The translations under genes were made by a program, and so were the position numbers. From contig NZ_CP106798.1 in NCBI RefSeq assembly GCF_025642155.1, positions 682,001 to 746,000 on the forward strand: 64,000 nucleotides of DNA. The letters run 5' to 3'. Below the pieces are notes generated by a model, which saw only the letters and a list, made by a program, of their open reading frames with translations, did not search any database and had not been told where the DNA came from. Positions within the stretch are counted from its first letter, which is position 1. The number at the start of each line of letters is the position of its first letter. Below, piece after piece: positions 32,117 through 39,919 of the stretch. The DNA is from Streptomyces sp. HUAS 15-9. GTDB lineage: Bacteria; Actinomycetota; Actinomycetes; Streptomycetales; Streptomycetaceae.

Positions 32117-32449
32117 GGCCACTCCTCGGCTAATACGAGTCGAGATGTTGCTCATTACGGCACACATCTCACGTGTCGCAACACAGCATCCTGGAGCACC
32201 GTGCGCCGGTCAAGGATCGGGATACGCCTCTCGAAAACGGAGGCCCCAGCGCGGCCCGGAACGGCCCCGTGCCGGGCCCCGGCGGGGTCACGGACGGCTT
32301 TCACGGGCGGCCCCGAAGGCGTCGGCCCCGCACCCGCCCCCACGCCCTCCACCGAGCGTCACGCGAGCGGTCACGGGGCCCAACAAGCCCTCTGATCTGG
32401 GTATTTGTAGTGCCGGGGCCTACGATCCCGGTATCGGAAAGGGGATCGA
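32117..32449. promoter_or_regulatory. Control region between mscR and a methyltransferase gene
   Basis: A 333-base divergent gap. A weak match to the cluster palindrome, TTGCT-CATTA-CGGCA (32148-32162), and a CGCAA half-site in GTGTCGCAACACA lie just upstream of mscR. The rest, towards the methyltransferase gene, shows no gene or clear structure. Confidence 0.35.
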
Positions 32450-33202
32450 ATGGACCGGGACATCCGCACCGTGGAGGACGTACTCAGGCTCCTGGACGGC
32501 CTGTTCGCGTCGGACGCCGACCGCTGGACCGCCCGGGCGGCCTCCTGGTGGGACGGCTTCTACGCGGACCGGAGCAAGCCGGTGCCGTTCTTCGTGACGA
32601 AGCCGGACGAGAACCTGGTCTCGTACCTGGACCGCGGCCTGATCAGTCCGGGCCGCGCCCTGGACCTGGGGTGCGGCCCGGGCCGCAACGCGCTGCATCT
32701 CGCCTCACTGGGTTTCGCGGTGGACGCGGTCGATCTCTCCCCGGCGGCCATCGCCTGGGCCCGCGACCGTGCCCACGAGACGGGTGCCGACGTCCGGTTC
32801 CACTGCGGCGACGCGTTCGCGTCGACGGGCGCCGCGCCAGACGGCCCGTACGACCTGATCTACGACTCCGGCTGCTTCCACCACCTGCCGCCGCACCGCC
32901 GTATCAGCTACCTCGCCCTCCTGGACCGGCTCCTCGCACCCGGCGGCCTGTTCGCCCTCACCTGCTTCGCGGCCGGTGCCATGGGGTCCGAACTGCCCGA
33001 CACCGAGCTGTACCGCCGCTCCAGCCTTCAGGGCGGCCTCGCCTACACGCCGGAGTCCCTGCGCTGGATCTTCTCCGACCTGACGGCCATCGAGTTGCGC
33101 CGCATGCGCGACGAACCCTCCGACTCCCCCCGCTTCGGCGAACCCTTCCTCTGGACGGCCCTGTTCCGCCGCGACGCGCAGCCCGGCACGGGCGCGGACT
33201 GA
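32450..33202 (+). CDS. Class I SAM-dependent methyltransferase
   Basis: A 250-residue methyltransferase. The SAM-binding motif ALDLGCGPGRNALHLA is followed by an acidic loop (VDAVDLS) and YDLIYDSGCFHHLPPHRR. The family includes TehB- and thiopurine-methyltransferase-like enzymes that act on small molecules. ATG 32450 has AAGGGGA upstream. It stands alone, read away from mscR; the substrate is unknown. Confidence 0.85.
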   Translation: MDRDIRTVEDVLRLLDGLFASDADRWTARAASWWDGFYADRSKPVPFFVTKPDENLVSYLDRGLISPGRALDLGCGPGRNALHLASLGFAVDAVDLSPAAIAWARDRAHETGADVRFHCGDAFASTGAAPDGPYDLIYDSGCFHHLPPHRRISYLALLDRLLAPGGLFALTCFAAGAMGSELPDTELYRRSSLQGGLAYTPESLRWIFSDLTAIELRRMRDEPSDSPRFGEPFLWTALFRRDAQPGTGAD

Positions 33203-33335
33203 TGGATGGAGCGTGCGCCGGCGATTCGGCAGGGGGACGGTGGCGATTACCCGCGAGGTCATCGCTCAAGCGGCCACGCCATGACACGATCTTCGGCGTA
33301 CGGAGCCCGACCGACCGACCAACGGGAAGGACACC

Positions 33336-33683
33336 ATGCCCGCCTACGCGATAGCCCACCTGCAGGAAGCCGCCCCGCACCCGGAGATCGCCGAGTACAT
33401 CGAGCGGATCCCCGCGACCTTCGAGCCGTACGGCGGCCGCTTCCTCGTGCACGCCTCGCAGCACGAGGTGAAGGAGGGCAGCTGGCCGGGGCATGTGGTG
33501 GTGATCGCCTTCCCCGGCATGGCCGAGGCGCGGGCGTGGTGGGACTCACCCGCGTACCAGGAGATCGCACCGCTGCGCTCCCGCCACATCGAGGGCGACA
33601 TCGTTCTCGTCCCAGGCGTCCCCGAGGACTACGACCCGGCAGGCACCGCCAAGGCGATGCGTGAGGCGATGACTGTCGAGTAG
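33336..33683 (+). CDS. DUF1330 protein
   Basis: A 115-residue protein of the DUF1330 family, an alpha-beta barrel related to dimeric ferredoxin-like monooxygenases. AYAIAHLQEA, YGGRFLVHAS and HVVVIAFPGMAEARAWWDSP are its usual landmarks. A GGAAGG ribosome site precedes ATG 33336. No function is known for the family. Confidence 0.88.
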   Translation: MPAYAIAHLQEAAPHPEIAEYIERIPATFEPYGGRFLVHASQHEVKEGSWPGHVVVIAFPGMAEARAWWDSPAYQEIAPLRSRHIEGDIVLVPGVPEDYDPAGTAKAMREAMTVE

Positions 33684-33694
33684 CCGACGGATCC

Positions 33695-33720
33695 GGGGGC
33701 GGGGGCCGGGCCCCGCCCCC
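33695..33720. terminator. Hairpin between converging DUF1330 and MOSC genes
   Basis: GGGGGCGGGG (33695-33704) pairs with CCCCGCCCCC (33711-33720), ten perfect GC pairs around a six-base loop, followed by more C. Confidence 0.75.
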
Positions 33721-33733
33721 CCCCGCCCGTGGG

Positions 33734-34276
33734 TCAGACGCGGTCCAGCGGCCGATGCGGTTCGTCCGGCAGCTTCGCCTCGATCGTGTCGCCCGGGCGC
33801 ACCACGCCACCCTGCTTCACGACGCTCATGATCCCGGCCTTGCGCACGACGTTGCCGGCGTCGTCGCGGCCGACGACCTGCTTCAGCAGCCCCTGCTGGA
33901 AGTTGTCGATCTGCACGCACGGGTTGCGCAGACCGGTCACCTCGACCACCGCCTCCTCACCGATGCACAGCAGCGTGCCCACCGGCAGGCTCAACAGGTC
34001 GATGCCACGGGTGGTGACGTTCTCACCCAGCTGACCGGCCGCCACCTGGAAGCCCGCCTCACCCACCTCGTCGAAGAGTTCCTCGTGGATGAGATGGACC
34101 TGGCGCAGATTAGGCTGTGTGGGATCGACCGCGACGCGTGAGCGGTGCTTGACGGTCACCCCTGAGTGCACATCTCCTTCCACACCGAGCCCGGCGAGCA
34201 GGGTGATGCTCGCGCGGTTCGGCTTCGTGAACGAGTACTCACCGTTACTGCTGACCGCCGCCACGATTCCGTTCAA
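33734..34276 (-). CDS. MOSC domain protein
   Basis: A 180-residue protein made of one MOSC domain, a fold that carries or transfers sulfur in molybdenum-cofactor sulfurases and related enzymes. The conserved cysteine lies in VTGLRNPCVQIDNF. Further landmarks are GVEGDVHSG, VHLIHEELFDE and LGENVTTRGIDL. It is the short, stand-alone YiiM-like type. No molybdenum enzyme gene is adjacent. It converges with the DUF1330 gene. Confidence 0.9.
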   Translation of the reverse strand: MNGIVAAVSSNGEYSFTKPNRASITLLAGLGVEGDVHSGVTVKHRSRVAVDPTQPNLRQVHLIHEELFDEVGEAGFQVAAGQLGENVTTRGIDLLSLPVGTLLCIGEEAVVEVTGLRNPCVQIDNFQQGLLKQVVGRDDAGNVVRKAGIMSVVKQGGVVRPGDTIEAKLPDEPHRPLDRV

Positions 34277-34296
34277 CTCCGGACCCCCTCTTCGAA

Positions 34297-34616
34297 GTGT
34301 CGACTTTCAAGATCCTAACCAGCTGTCGCGACCAACTGCCTGTCAAGCCCGGCGCGATCGCCGCACAGATCAACGCGGCCCTGGCGGCGGGCCCGAACCT
34401 CCTGGTCACCCCGGGCGTCTACCACCTGGACCAGACCCTGAAGGTGACCCGCCCCGACACCGTCGTCCTGGGCCTCGGTCTCGCCACCTTCGTCCCCGAC
34501 CACGGGGTCACCGCGTGACGGTCGCCGTTGTCGACGGTGTGAAGATCGCGGGCCTGCTGTTCGACGCGGGCACGACCAACTCGCCGACCCTCGTCGAGGC
34601 CAGAGCCGACCCGTGA
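34297..34616 (+). pseudogene. Remnant of a beta-helix (pectate-lyase-like) secreted protein
   Basis: Two overlapping pieces read as one family. The first (34297-34518) gives INAALAAGPNLLVTPGVYHL and VVLGLGLATFVPDHG. The second, one frame away (34515-34616), gives VDGVKIAGLLFDAGTTNSPT. This is the central part of large Streptomyces right-handed beta-helix proteins. Both ends are missing, and the TGA at 34516-34518 would read through as ATG-ACG if one A were restored. So it is a fragment with a one-base loss, left between MOSC and the SCO2400-like gene. Confidence 0.75.
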
Positions 34617-34819
34617 ACCGGACGGGGCCGGGACAGGACGTCCCGGCCCCACACGGCACTCACGCGCCCCGGGTCACATCTGCGCAGGAGTGTCACACAG
34701 ACTGCACACAGCCCCGCGAAGGCCTCGCTAGCGTTGCTGATCGATCGATTCCCACGTGCGAACACGACCAGGTCGCGGCCGAGCGGGCCGACGGCGCAGC
34801 CAACCCAGGAAGACCGCAG

Positions 34820-35610
34820 ATGGACTACTGCTCCTCGTGTCGTCGGCATCTCAACGGCGCCCTGGTGTGTCCCGGATGCGGCGCCTATGCGCCGGACATA
34901 GCCCCGCCCTCGGCCGTGCGCCCCGCCGTGCCGTCGTGGGAGAACCCGGCCGCCTCCGACGGCCTGCCGGACTTCGGGCCCGGTGACACGGCACCCGTCG
35001 CGGCCCCTGCGCAAGAGATCGCGGCCGAGGAGGCACCCCCCGCGCCGCAGGGCCGGGCCGCGCGGCGCCGCCAGCTGGCCCGGTGGAAGAAGAACAAGCG
35101 CCGCGCCGCCGTCGCCACGGCCGTCGCGATCGTCGGCGGCGGCCTGACCGTCGCCTCCTGGACCGTCACTCCGCCGACCGGGCGCAGGCGGCCACGGCAC
35201 CGGAGAACACCCCGACCGGTTCCGCCGGGGAACCGTCCGTGGAACAGACCCGCCCGGCGTCGACGCCGCCGCCCGGCAGGCATCGGTCCGCACCCCCCGC
35301 CCAGCCGCTCACCGCCAACGCCCCGCGCCAGCAGTCCGCCGCCGCTCCGGACCCCACCTCACCGGCCATCACGCGCCCGGAGTCCGCCATGACGCCCCGG
35401 CCGACGACGACATCGGCTCCGAAGGCGCAGGCCGCTTCTCCGGCCACCGGCGCGGCGACCAGCGGCGACACCGGCACGACCGATCGGCAGCCGTCCACGC
35501 CGACGCCCACGAAGACCGGCGGCAGCGGCTCGGGCACCTCGCAGACGAGCCCCTCACCGGCGGCGACGTCGCCCTCCGAGCTGTGCCTCCTCGTGGTGTG
35601 CATCGGCTGA
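34820..35610 (+). CDS. SCO2400-like zinc-ribbon membrane protein, frameshifted
   Basis: ATG 34820 with AGGAAG upstream starts a frame with two CxxC pairs (Cys4, Cys7, Cys17, Cys20), then a proline-rich stretch, a basic RRQLARWKKNKRR patch and one membrane segment. After about 35155 the frame turns into Arg/Pro-rich noise, while the next frame gives LDRHSADRAQAATAPENT, a Thr/Pro/Ser-rich outer tail and the family ending LCLLVVCIG at 35610. A single missing base near TCCTGG at 35156-35161 explains this. The end overlaps the polX frame by 57 bases on the other strand. The function of this Streptomyces family is unknown. Confidence 0.75.
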
Positions 35611-37353
35611 CCAGGACGCCTCCTTCTTGCGCAGGAAGCGCTTGAGCCGTGCCCGGGGCCAGGTGTTGATCACGTCGTCCTTGGTGAGCCAGCCGCGCTG
35701 GGCCGTGCCCACCCCGTAGCGCATGTTCGCCAGGTGGAGGGCGGCGTGGGCGTCGCTGTCCACGGCGAACTTCACCCCGTACCGCCGGGCCCGCAGGACG
35801 TCCTCGTCCCTCAGGTCGAGCCGGTGGGGGTGGGCGTTGATCTCCAGGGCGGTGCCGGTGCGCGCACAGGCGGCGAAGATCTCGTCGAGGTCGGCGTCGA
35901 CGCCCGGCCGTTTGCCGACGATACGGGTGGTGGGGTGGCCGATGATGTTGACGCAGGGGTTCTCACAGGCCCGTACGAGTCGACGGGTCATCGCCTCGCG
36001 GCCCTGGTTGAAGTGCGAGTGCACCGAGGCCACGCACAGATCGAAGCCGGCCAGGAACTCCTTTGGCCAGTCCACCCCGCCGTCGGGGTCGATGTTCAGT
36101 TCCACGCCGTGCAGCAGCCACATCCCGCCCCGCCGCCCCCGCGCGCCGTACCCGTCGAGCTCCCGTACGCGCTCGCGCTGCGCCAGCATCCGCTCGTCGG
36201 TCATGCGCTGCATGTACAGGTTCGGTCCGTGATCGGTGATCGCGTAGTAGGCGTAGCCGCGCTCGGCGGCCGCCGCGACCATCTCCTCCAGCGGGGCGAG
36301 CCCGTCGGTGAGGTCGGTGTGGGTGTGCAGGTCGCCCCGGATGTCCGCCTCGCTCACCAGGTCGGGCAGTTCGCCGCGCAGCCCGGCCTCGATCTCCCCG
36401 CGGTCCTCACGCAGCGTCGGCGGGATCCAGGGCAGGCCGAGCCGGGCGTAGACGTCCTCCTCGCTCTCGGAGACGATCTTCTCTCCGCTCTCGGCGTCGA
36501 AGAGCCCGTACTCGGACAGCTTCAGGCCCTGGTGCACGGCCAGTTCCCGGGTACGGATGTTGTGCGCCTTGGAGCCGGTGAAGTACTGCAGCGCGGCTCC
36601 CCAGGAGTCCGGCGGGACGACGCGCAGATCGACGGAGAGGCCCTTGGTGGTGCGGATCGACGTCTTGGTCCGGCCGTGCGCGATGACCTCGGTGACGTAC
36701 GGCAGCTCGGTGAAGGCCCGCATGAGCGGCGCCGAGTCCTCGGCCGTGGCGAGGATGTCGATGTCGCCGATCGTCTCGCGGACACGGCGCAGTGAGCCGG
36801 CGTAGGCGCAGCGCCGGCAGCCTCTCACTCCGGACAGCGCGCCGGTGATCTCCTCGGCGAGGTCCATGGCGACGTCGAGCAGGACACGGTCGCCGGTGGA
36901 GTGCAGCAGCTCTATGCCGTGGAGGATGTTCTCCTCCGTTCTCGGTCCGAAGCCCTTGAGATCGCGCAGCCGCTCGTCGTGAATGGCCTCGGTGAGCTCG
37001 TCGACCGACGAGATCCCCAGTTCCTCGTAGAGCAGGAGCGCCTTCCTCGGTCCCAGGGTGGGTATGGCGGTCAACTGCCGCACCCCGGCCGGGATCCGCG
37101 CCCGCAGGTCCGCCACGGCGGAGATGTTGCCGGTGCGGAAGTACTCGACGACCTTCTCGGCGATCGACTTGCCGACGCCGGGTATCTCCTTCAGGCCCTT
37201 GACGTCGAGGGTGCGGACGTCGGCGTGGTGGCCGCCGATCGCGCGGGCAGCCTTCTCGTAGACGCGTGCCTTGAACGCGTCTCCTCCGGTGATCGAGATC
37301 AGATCGGCGTACTCCTGGAGCAGCGCGGCGACCTCATCATTGGACCGGGCCAC
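35554..37353 (-). CDS. polX: DNA polymerase X family protein with PHP domain
   Basis: A 599-residue bacterial PolX, a gap-filling repair polymerase with a 3'-5' exonuclease. Helix-hairpin-helix motifs (LKEIPGVGKSIAEKV, LKGFGPRTEENI) precede the nucleotidyl-transferase site (GSLRRVRETIGDIDI and SVDLRVV carry the acidic residues). The PHP domain starts at about residue 340 with GDLHTHTDLTDG and continues with HSHFNQG, IIGHPTTR and VDSDAHA. The start is a GTG at 37351-37353; its GGAGG is unusually close, so the start is less sure than the product. The extra C-terminal residues overlap the converging gene and may be unnatural. Confidence 0.92.
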   Translation of the reverse strand: MARSNDEVAALLQEYADLISITGGDAFKARVYEKAARAIGGHHADVRTLDVKGLKEIPGVGKSIAEKVVEYFRTGNISAVADLRARIPAGVRQLTAIPTLGPRKALLLYEELGISSVDELTEAIHDERLRDLKGFGPRTEENILHGIELLHSTGDRVLLDVAMDLAEEITGALSGVRGCRRCAYAGSLRRVRETIGDIDILATAEDSAPLMRAFTELPYVTEVIAHGRTKTSIRTTKGLSVDLRVVPPDSWGAALQYFTGSKAHNIRTRELAVHQGLKLSEYGLFDAESGEKIVSESEEDVYARLGLPWIPPTLREDRGEIEAGLRGELPDLVSEADIRGDLHTHTDLTDGLAPLEEMVAAAAERGYAYYAITDHGPNLYMQRMTDERMLAQRERVRELDGYGARGRRGGMWLLHGVELNIDPDGGVDWPKEFLAGFDLCVASVHSHFNQGREAMTRRLVRACENPCVNIIGHPTTRIVGKRPGVDADLDEIFAACARTGTALEINAHPHRLDLRDEDVLRARRYGVKFAVDSDAHAALHLANMRYGVGTAQRGWLTKDDVINTWPRARLKRFLRKKEASWSADAHHEEAQLGGRRRRR

Positions 37354-37390
37354 ACCTCCAGGGTAGGCACGGTCGTCCTACCGTGGAGAC

Positions 37391-38545
37391 ATGAACGGCG
37401 GCACGGTGACGCTGTTCCTGTGCGGCGACGTGATGCTGGGGCGCGGAGTGGACCAGATCCTTCCGCACCCGGGCGATCCTGCCCTGCAGGAGGGATACGT
37501 CGGCGACGCCCTCGGCTATGTCCGGAGCGCGGAGGCAGTGAACGGCCCGATCCCCGCCCCCGTCATCCCCGCCTGGCCGTGGGGCGAGGCGCTCGGGGTG
37601 CTGGAGGAGGAGTCCCCGGACGTCCGGATCGTCAACCTGGAGACGTCCGTCACCCGTAGCGACGCGTTCGCTCCGGGCAAGGGGGTCCACTACCGCATGA
37701 GCCCGGCGAACGTGCCCGCGCTGCTGGTGGCCCGGCCCGATGTCTGCGTCCTGGCCAACAACCACGTGCTGGACTTCGGGCGGGCGGGGCTGGCCGAGAC
37801 CCTGGACACCCTCTCCCGCGCGGGGCTGCGTACGGCGGGCGCCGGACGGGACGCGCGGGAGGCGCGCGCCCCCGTGGCGGTCCCCGTGGGCCGCGGCGGG
37901 CGCGTGCTGGTGTTCGCGCTCGGCGCGTCGTGCAGCGGCATCCCCTCCGACTGGGCGGCGGGCCCGGACCGCTCGGGCGTCGCGTTCGTCCCCGCGCTCA
38001 CCCGGGCCGAGGCCGACGGGGTCGTGGAGCAGGTACGCCGGGTCAGGCGCCCGGGGGACATCGTCGTCGTCTCCGTGCACTGGGGCTCGAACTGGGGCTA
38101 CCGCGTCCCCGAGCGGCAGGTCCGCTTCGCGCACGCCCTGATCGACGGCGGTGTGGACGTGATCCACGGTCACTCCTCGCACCATCCGCGCCCCGTCGAG
38201 GTGTACCACGAGCGGCTCGTGCTGCACGGCTGCGGCGACTTCATCGACGACTACGAAGGCATCACGGGGTACGAGGCGTACCGCGACGACCTCCGGCTGG
38301 CGTTCCTGGTCTCGGTCGAGGCGGCCACCGGCCGCCTCACCGGCCTGCGCATGGTGCCGCTGCGGGCCCGGCGGATGCGGCTGGAGCACGCCTGTGCCGA
38401 GGACCGGGACTGGCTGCGCGAGGCGCTGGAGCGGGTCAGCAAGGGTGTGTCCGTCGCCGTGGCGGCCGACGGGGCGCTGACGCTGGAACTCCCGGGCCGG
38501 TCCGCTCTGGACCGGCGGCCCGGCGGGGCGCAGCCTGAGGAGTAG
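37391..38545 (+). CDS. CapA-family metallophosphatase-like protein
   Basis: A 384-residue protein of the PGA_cap (CapA/YwtB) family. FLCGDVMLGRG, VNLETSVTRS, LANNHVLDFG, VVSVHWGSNWG and IHGHSSHHPRPVEVY carry the Asp, Asn and His residues expected of the calcineurin-like fold. Named after poly-gamma-glutamate capsule synthesis, but most actinomycete members have no tested role. No signal peptide is visible. Divergent from polX with only 37 bases between. Confidence 0.88.
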   Translation: MNGGTVTLFLCGDVMLGRGVDQILPHPGDPALQEGYVGDALGYVRSAEAVNGPIPAPVIPAWPWGEALGVLEEESPDVRIVNLETSVTRSDAFAPGKGVHYRMSPANVPALLVARPDVCVLANNHVLDFGRAGLAETLDTLSRAGLRTAGAGRDAREARAPVAVPVGRGGRVLVFALGASCSGIPSDWAAGPDRSGVAFVPALTRAEADGVVEQVRRVRRPGDIVVVSVHWGSNWGYRVPERQVRFAHALIDGGVDVIHGHSSHHPRPVEVYHERLVLHGCGDFIDDYEGITGYEAYRDDLRLAFLVSVEAATGRLTGLRMVPLRARRMRLEHACAEDRDWLREALERVSKGVSVAVAADGALTLELPGRSALDRRPGGAQPEE

Positions 38546-38584
38546 GGGCAACGACGGGGGGATCGGCGCACGGAGGTGATCACG

Positions 38585-38842
38585 GTGGAAGCGAAGCAGT
38601 GGACCGTGCAGATCTACATCACCGAGGAAGGCGACGACACGCAGGCGCGTGCCGTGCTGTCCACCCGCGACACGTCGACCGTCACCGGCCGGGGTGTGGC
38701 GCGGCGGAATCCGGTCGACCGGCCGGTGCCGGAGATAGGGGACGAACTGGCCGCCAGCCGCGCGCTGGAGGACCTCGCCATCCGGCTGCACGACGTGGCC
38801 GCCGACGACATCGTCCAGCTGGCCGGTCCCGTCGAGGCGTGA
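38585..38842 (+). CDS. DUF1876 (dsRBD-like) stress-associated protein
   Basis: An 85-residue DUF1876 protein. WTVQIYITEEGDDTQARAVL and a closing helix (SRALEDLAIRLHDVA) mark the family. GTG 38585 was chosen over one three codons earlier because the GGAGG lies eight bases upstream of it. In mycobacteria and streptomycetes such genes often lie with universal stress proteins in hypoxia or dormancy regions, as here. Confidence 0.82.
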   Translation: MEAKQWTVQIYITEEGDDTQARAVLSTRDTSTVTGRGVARRNPVDRPVPEIGDELAASRALEDLAIRLHDVAADDIVQLAGPVEA

Positions 38843-38933
38843 GCGGGCATTCGGTCCCGTCGCGGGTCCCGCCCGGCGCTGTCGGCCGTGCGGGATCCGC
38901 GACCGGTCGCCGCGGACGAGAGCCCGGCGGCCG

Positions 38934-39839
38934 TCACGCGTGGGGCACGACGGCCACGGGGCAGTAGATGTGGTGGATGGCGGAGTGGGTGGTGGGCCCG
39001 GTGCGCGGGCCGATCCGCCGCTGGGTGAGATGGTGTCCCACGACCAGGAGGCTCGCCCCGGTCGCGGCGCGCAGCAGCGCGTTCGCGGGCTTGTCCTCGA
39101 CCACCGTCTCCAGGACCTCCACCTCGGGATACTTGTCGCGCCACACCTGCAGCACCGCTTTGAGGAAGCCCAGCCACTCCTCGGCCCGCCGGGGATCGTC
39201 GATCAGCCCGATGTCGCCCTCGCCCAGGCCCAGCGGCCCCGGCGGCTGCCAGGCGTGCACCGCCCGCAGCCGGGCCCGCCGCAGCCGGGCCGCCTCGAAG
39301 GCGAACTCGATGACCTCGTCGCACGGCTCGCTCAGATCGACGCCCAGCACCACGTCCCGGTAGCCGGTCGTGCTCGAGGCGCTGCCGTCGGGGGCGGGCA
39401 GGTGCTCGTCGGCGGTCTCCTCACCGGCCCGTACCAGCACCACCGGCCGGGTCGCCCGTGCCACCACGCCCAGGGCGACCGAACCCACCAAGAACCCGGT
39501 GAAGCCGCTCAGCCCCCGCGACCCCAGCACCAGCAGTTCGGCCCCCTCGGCCCCCTCCAGCAGCGCCTCGACCGGCGGGCCCTCGACCAGCTCGTCGTGC
39601 AGCCGGATCTCGGGGCACGCGGCACGCACTGCGTCCTCCGCCTGACGCAGTGTGCGCTGGGCGAGGTAGCGGCGGCCGGCGGCGGCCGTGCCGTCCTCCT
39701 TCGTGCTCGGCGGCGGGTTCCAGGCATGGACCAGACGCAGTGGCCGCTCGCGGCGTGCGGCCTCGCGGGCCGCCCATTCCGCTGCGGCAAGGCTCTCGGC
39801 GGATCCGTCCACTCCGACGACGACGGGCGGAAGCATCAT
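38934..39839 (-). CDS. Tandem universal stress protein
   Basis: A 301-residue protein with two UspA domains. The first has VVVGVDGSAESLAAAEWA and the ATP loop LVLGSRGLSGFTGFLVGSV; the second has VVLGVDLSEPCDEVIEFA and VVGHHLTQRRIG. Such proteins bind ATP and are induced by low oxygen, nitric oxide or stationary phase in actinobacteria. Two neighbouring ATG codons (39839 and 39836) follow GGAGG; the second has the better spacing. It lies 80 bases behind the GH65 gene, with a DosR-like palindrome between promoter and gene. Confidence 0.92.
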   Translation of the reverse strand: MMLPPVVVGVDGSAESLAAAEWAAREAARRERPLRLVHAWNPPPSTKEDGTAAAGRRYLAQRTLRQAEDAVRAACPEIRLHDELVEGPPVEALLEGAEGAELLVLGSRGLSGFTGFLVGSVALGVVARATRPVVLVRAGEETADEHLPAPDGSASSTTGYRDVVLGVDLSEPCDEVIEFAFEAARLRRARLRAVHAWQPPGPLGLGEGDIGLIDDPRRAEEWLGFLKAVLQVWRDKYPEVEVLETVVEDKPANALLRAATGASLLVVGHHLTQRRIGPRTGPTTHSAIHHIYCPVAVVPHA

Positions 39840-39919
39840 GCCACCTCCAGGTGTTGGGCCTGCTTCCCGATTGCCAGCGTCCTGCGGCCGGCGCCGGACC
39901 GGGAGGGGCTGGCAGGACC

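Noticed and set aside
34613..34819. Upstream start for the SCO2400-like gene
   Set aside because: The conserved MDYCSSC start with a ribosome site is at 34820. Codons before it show no family match.
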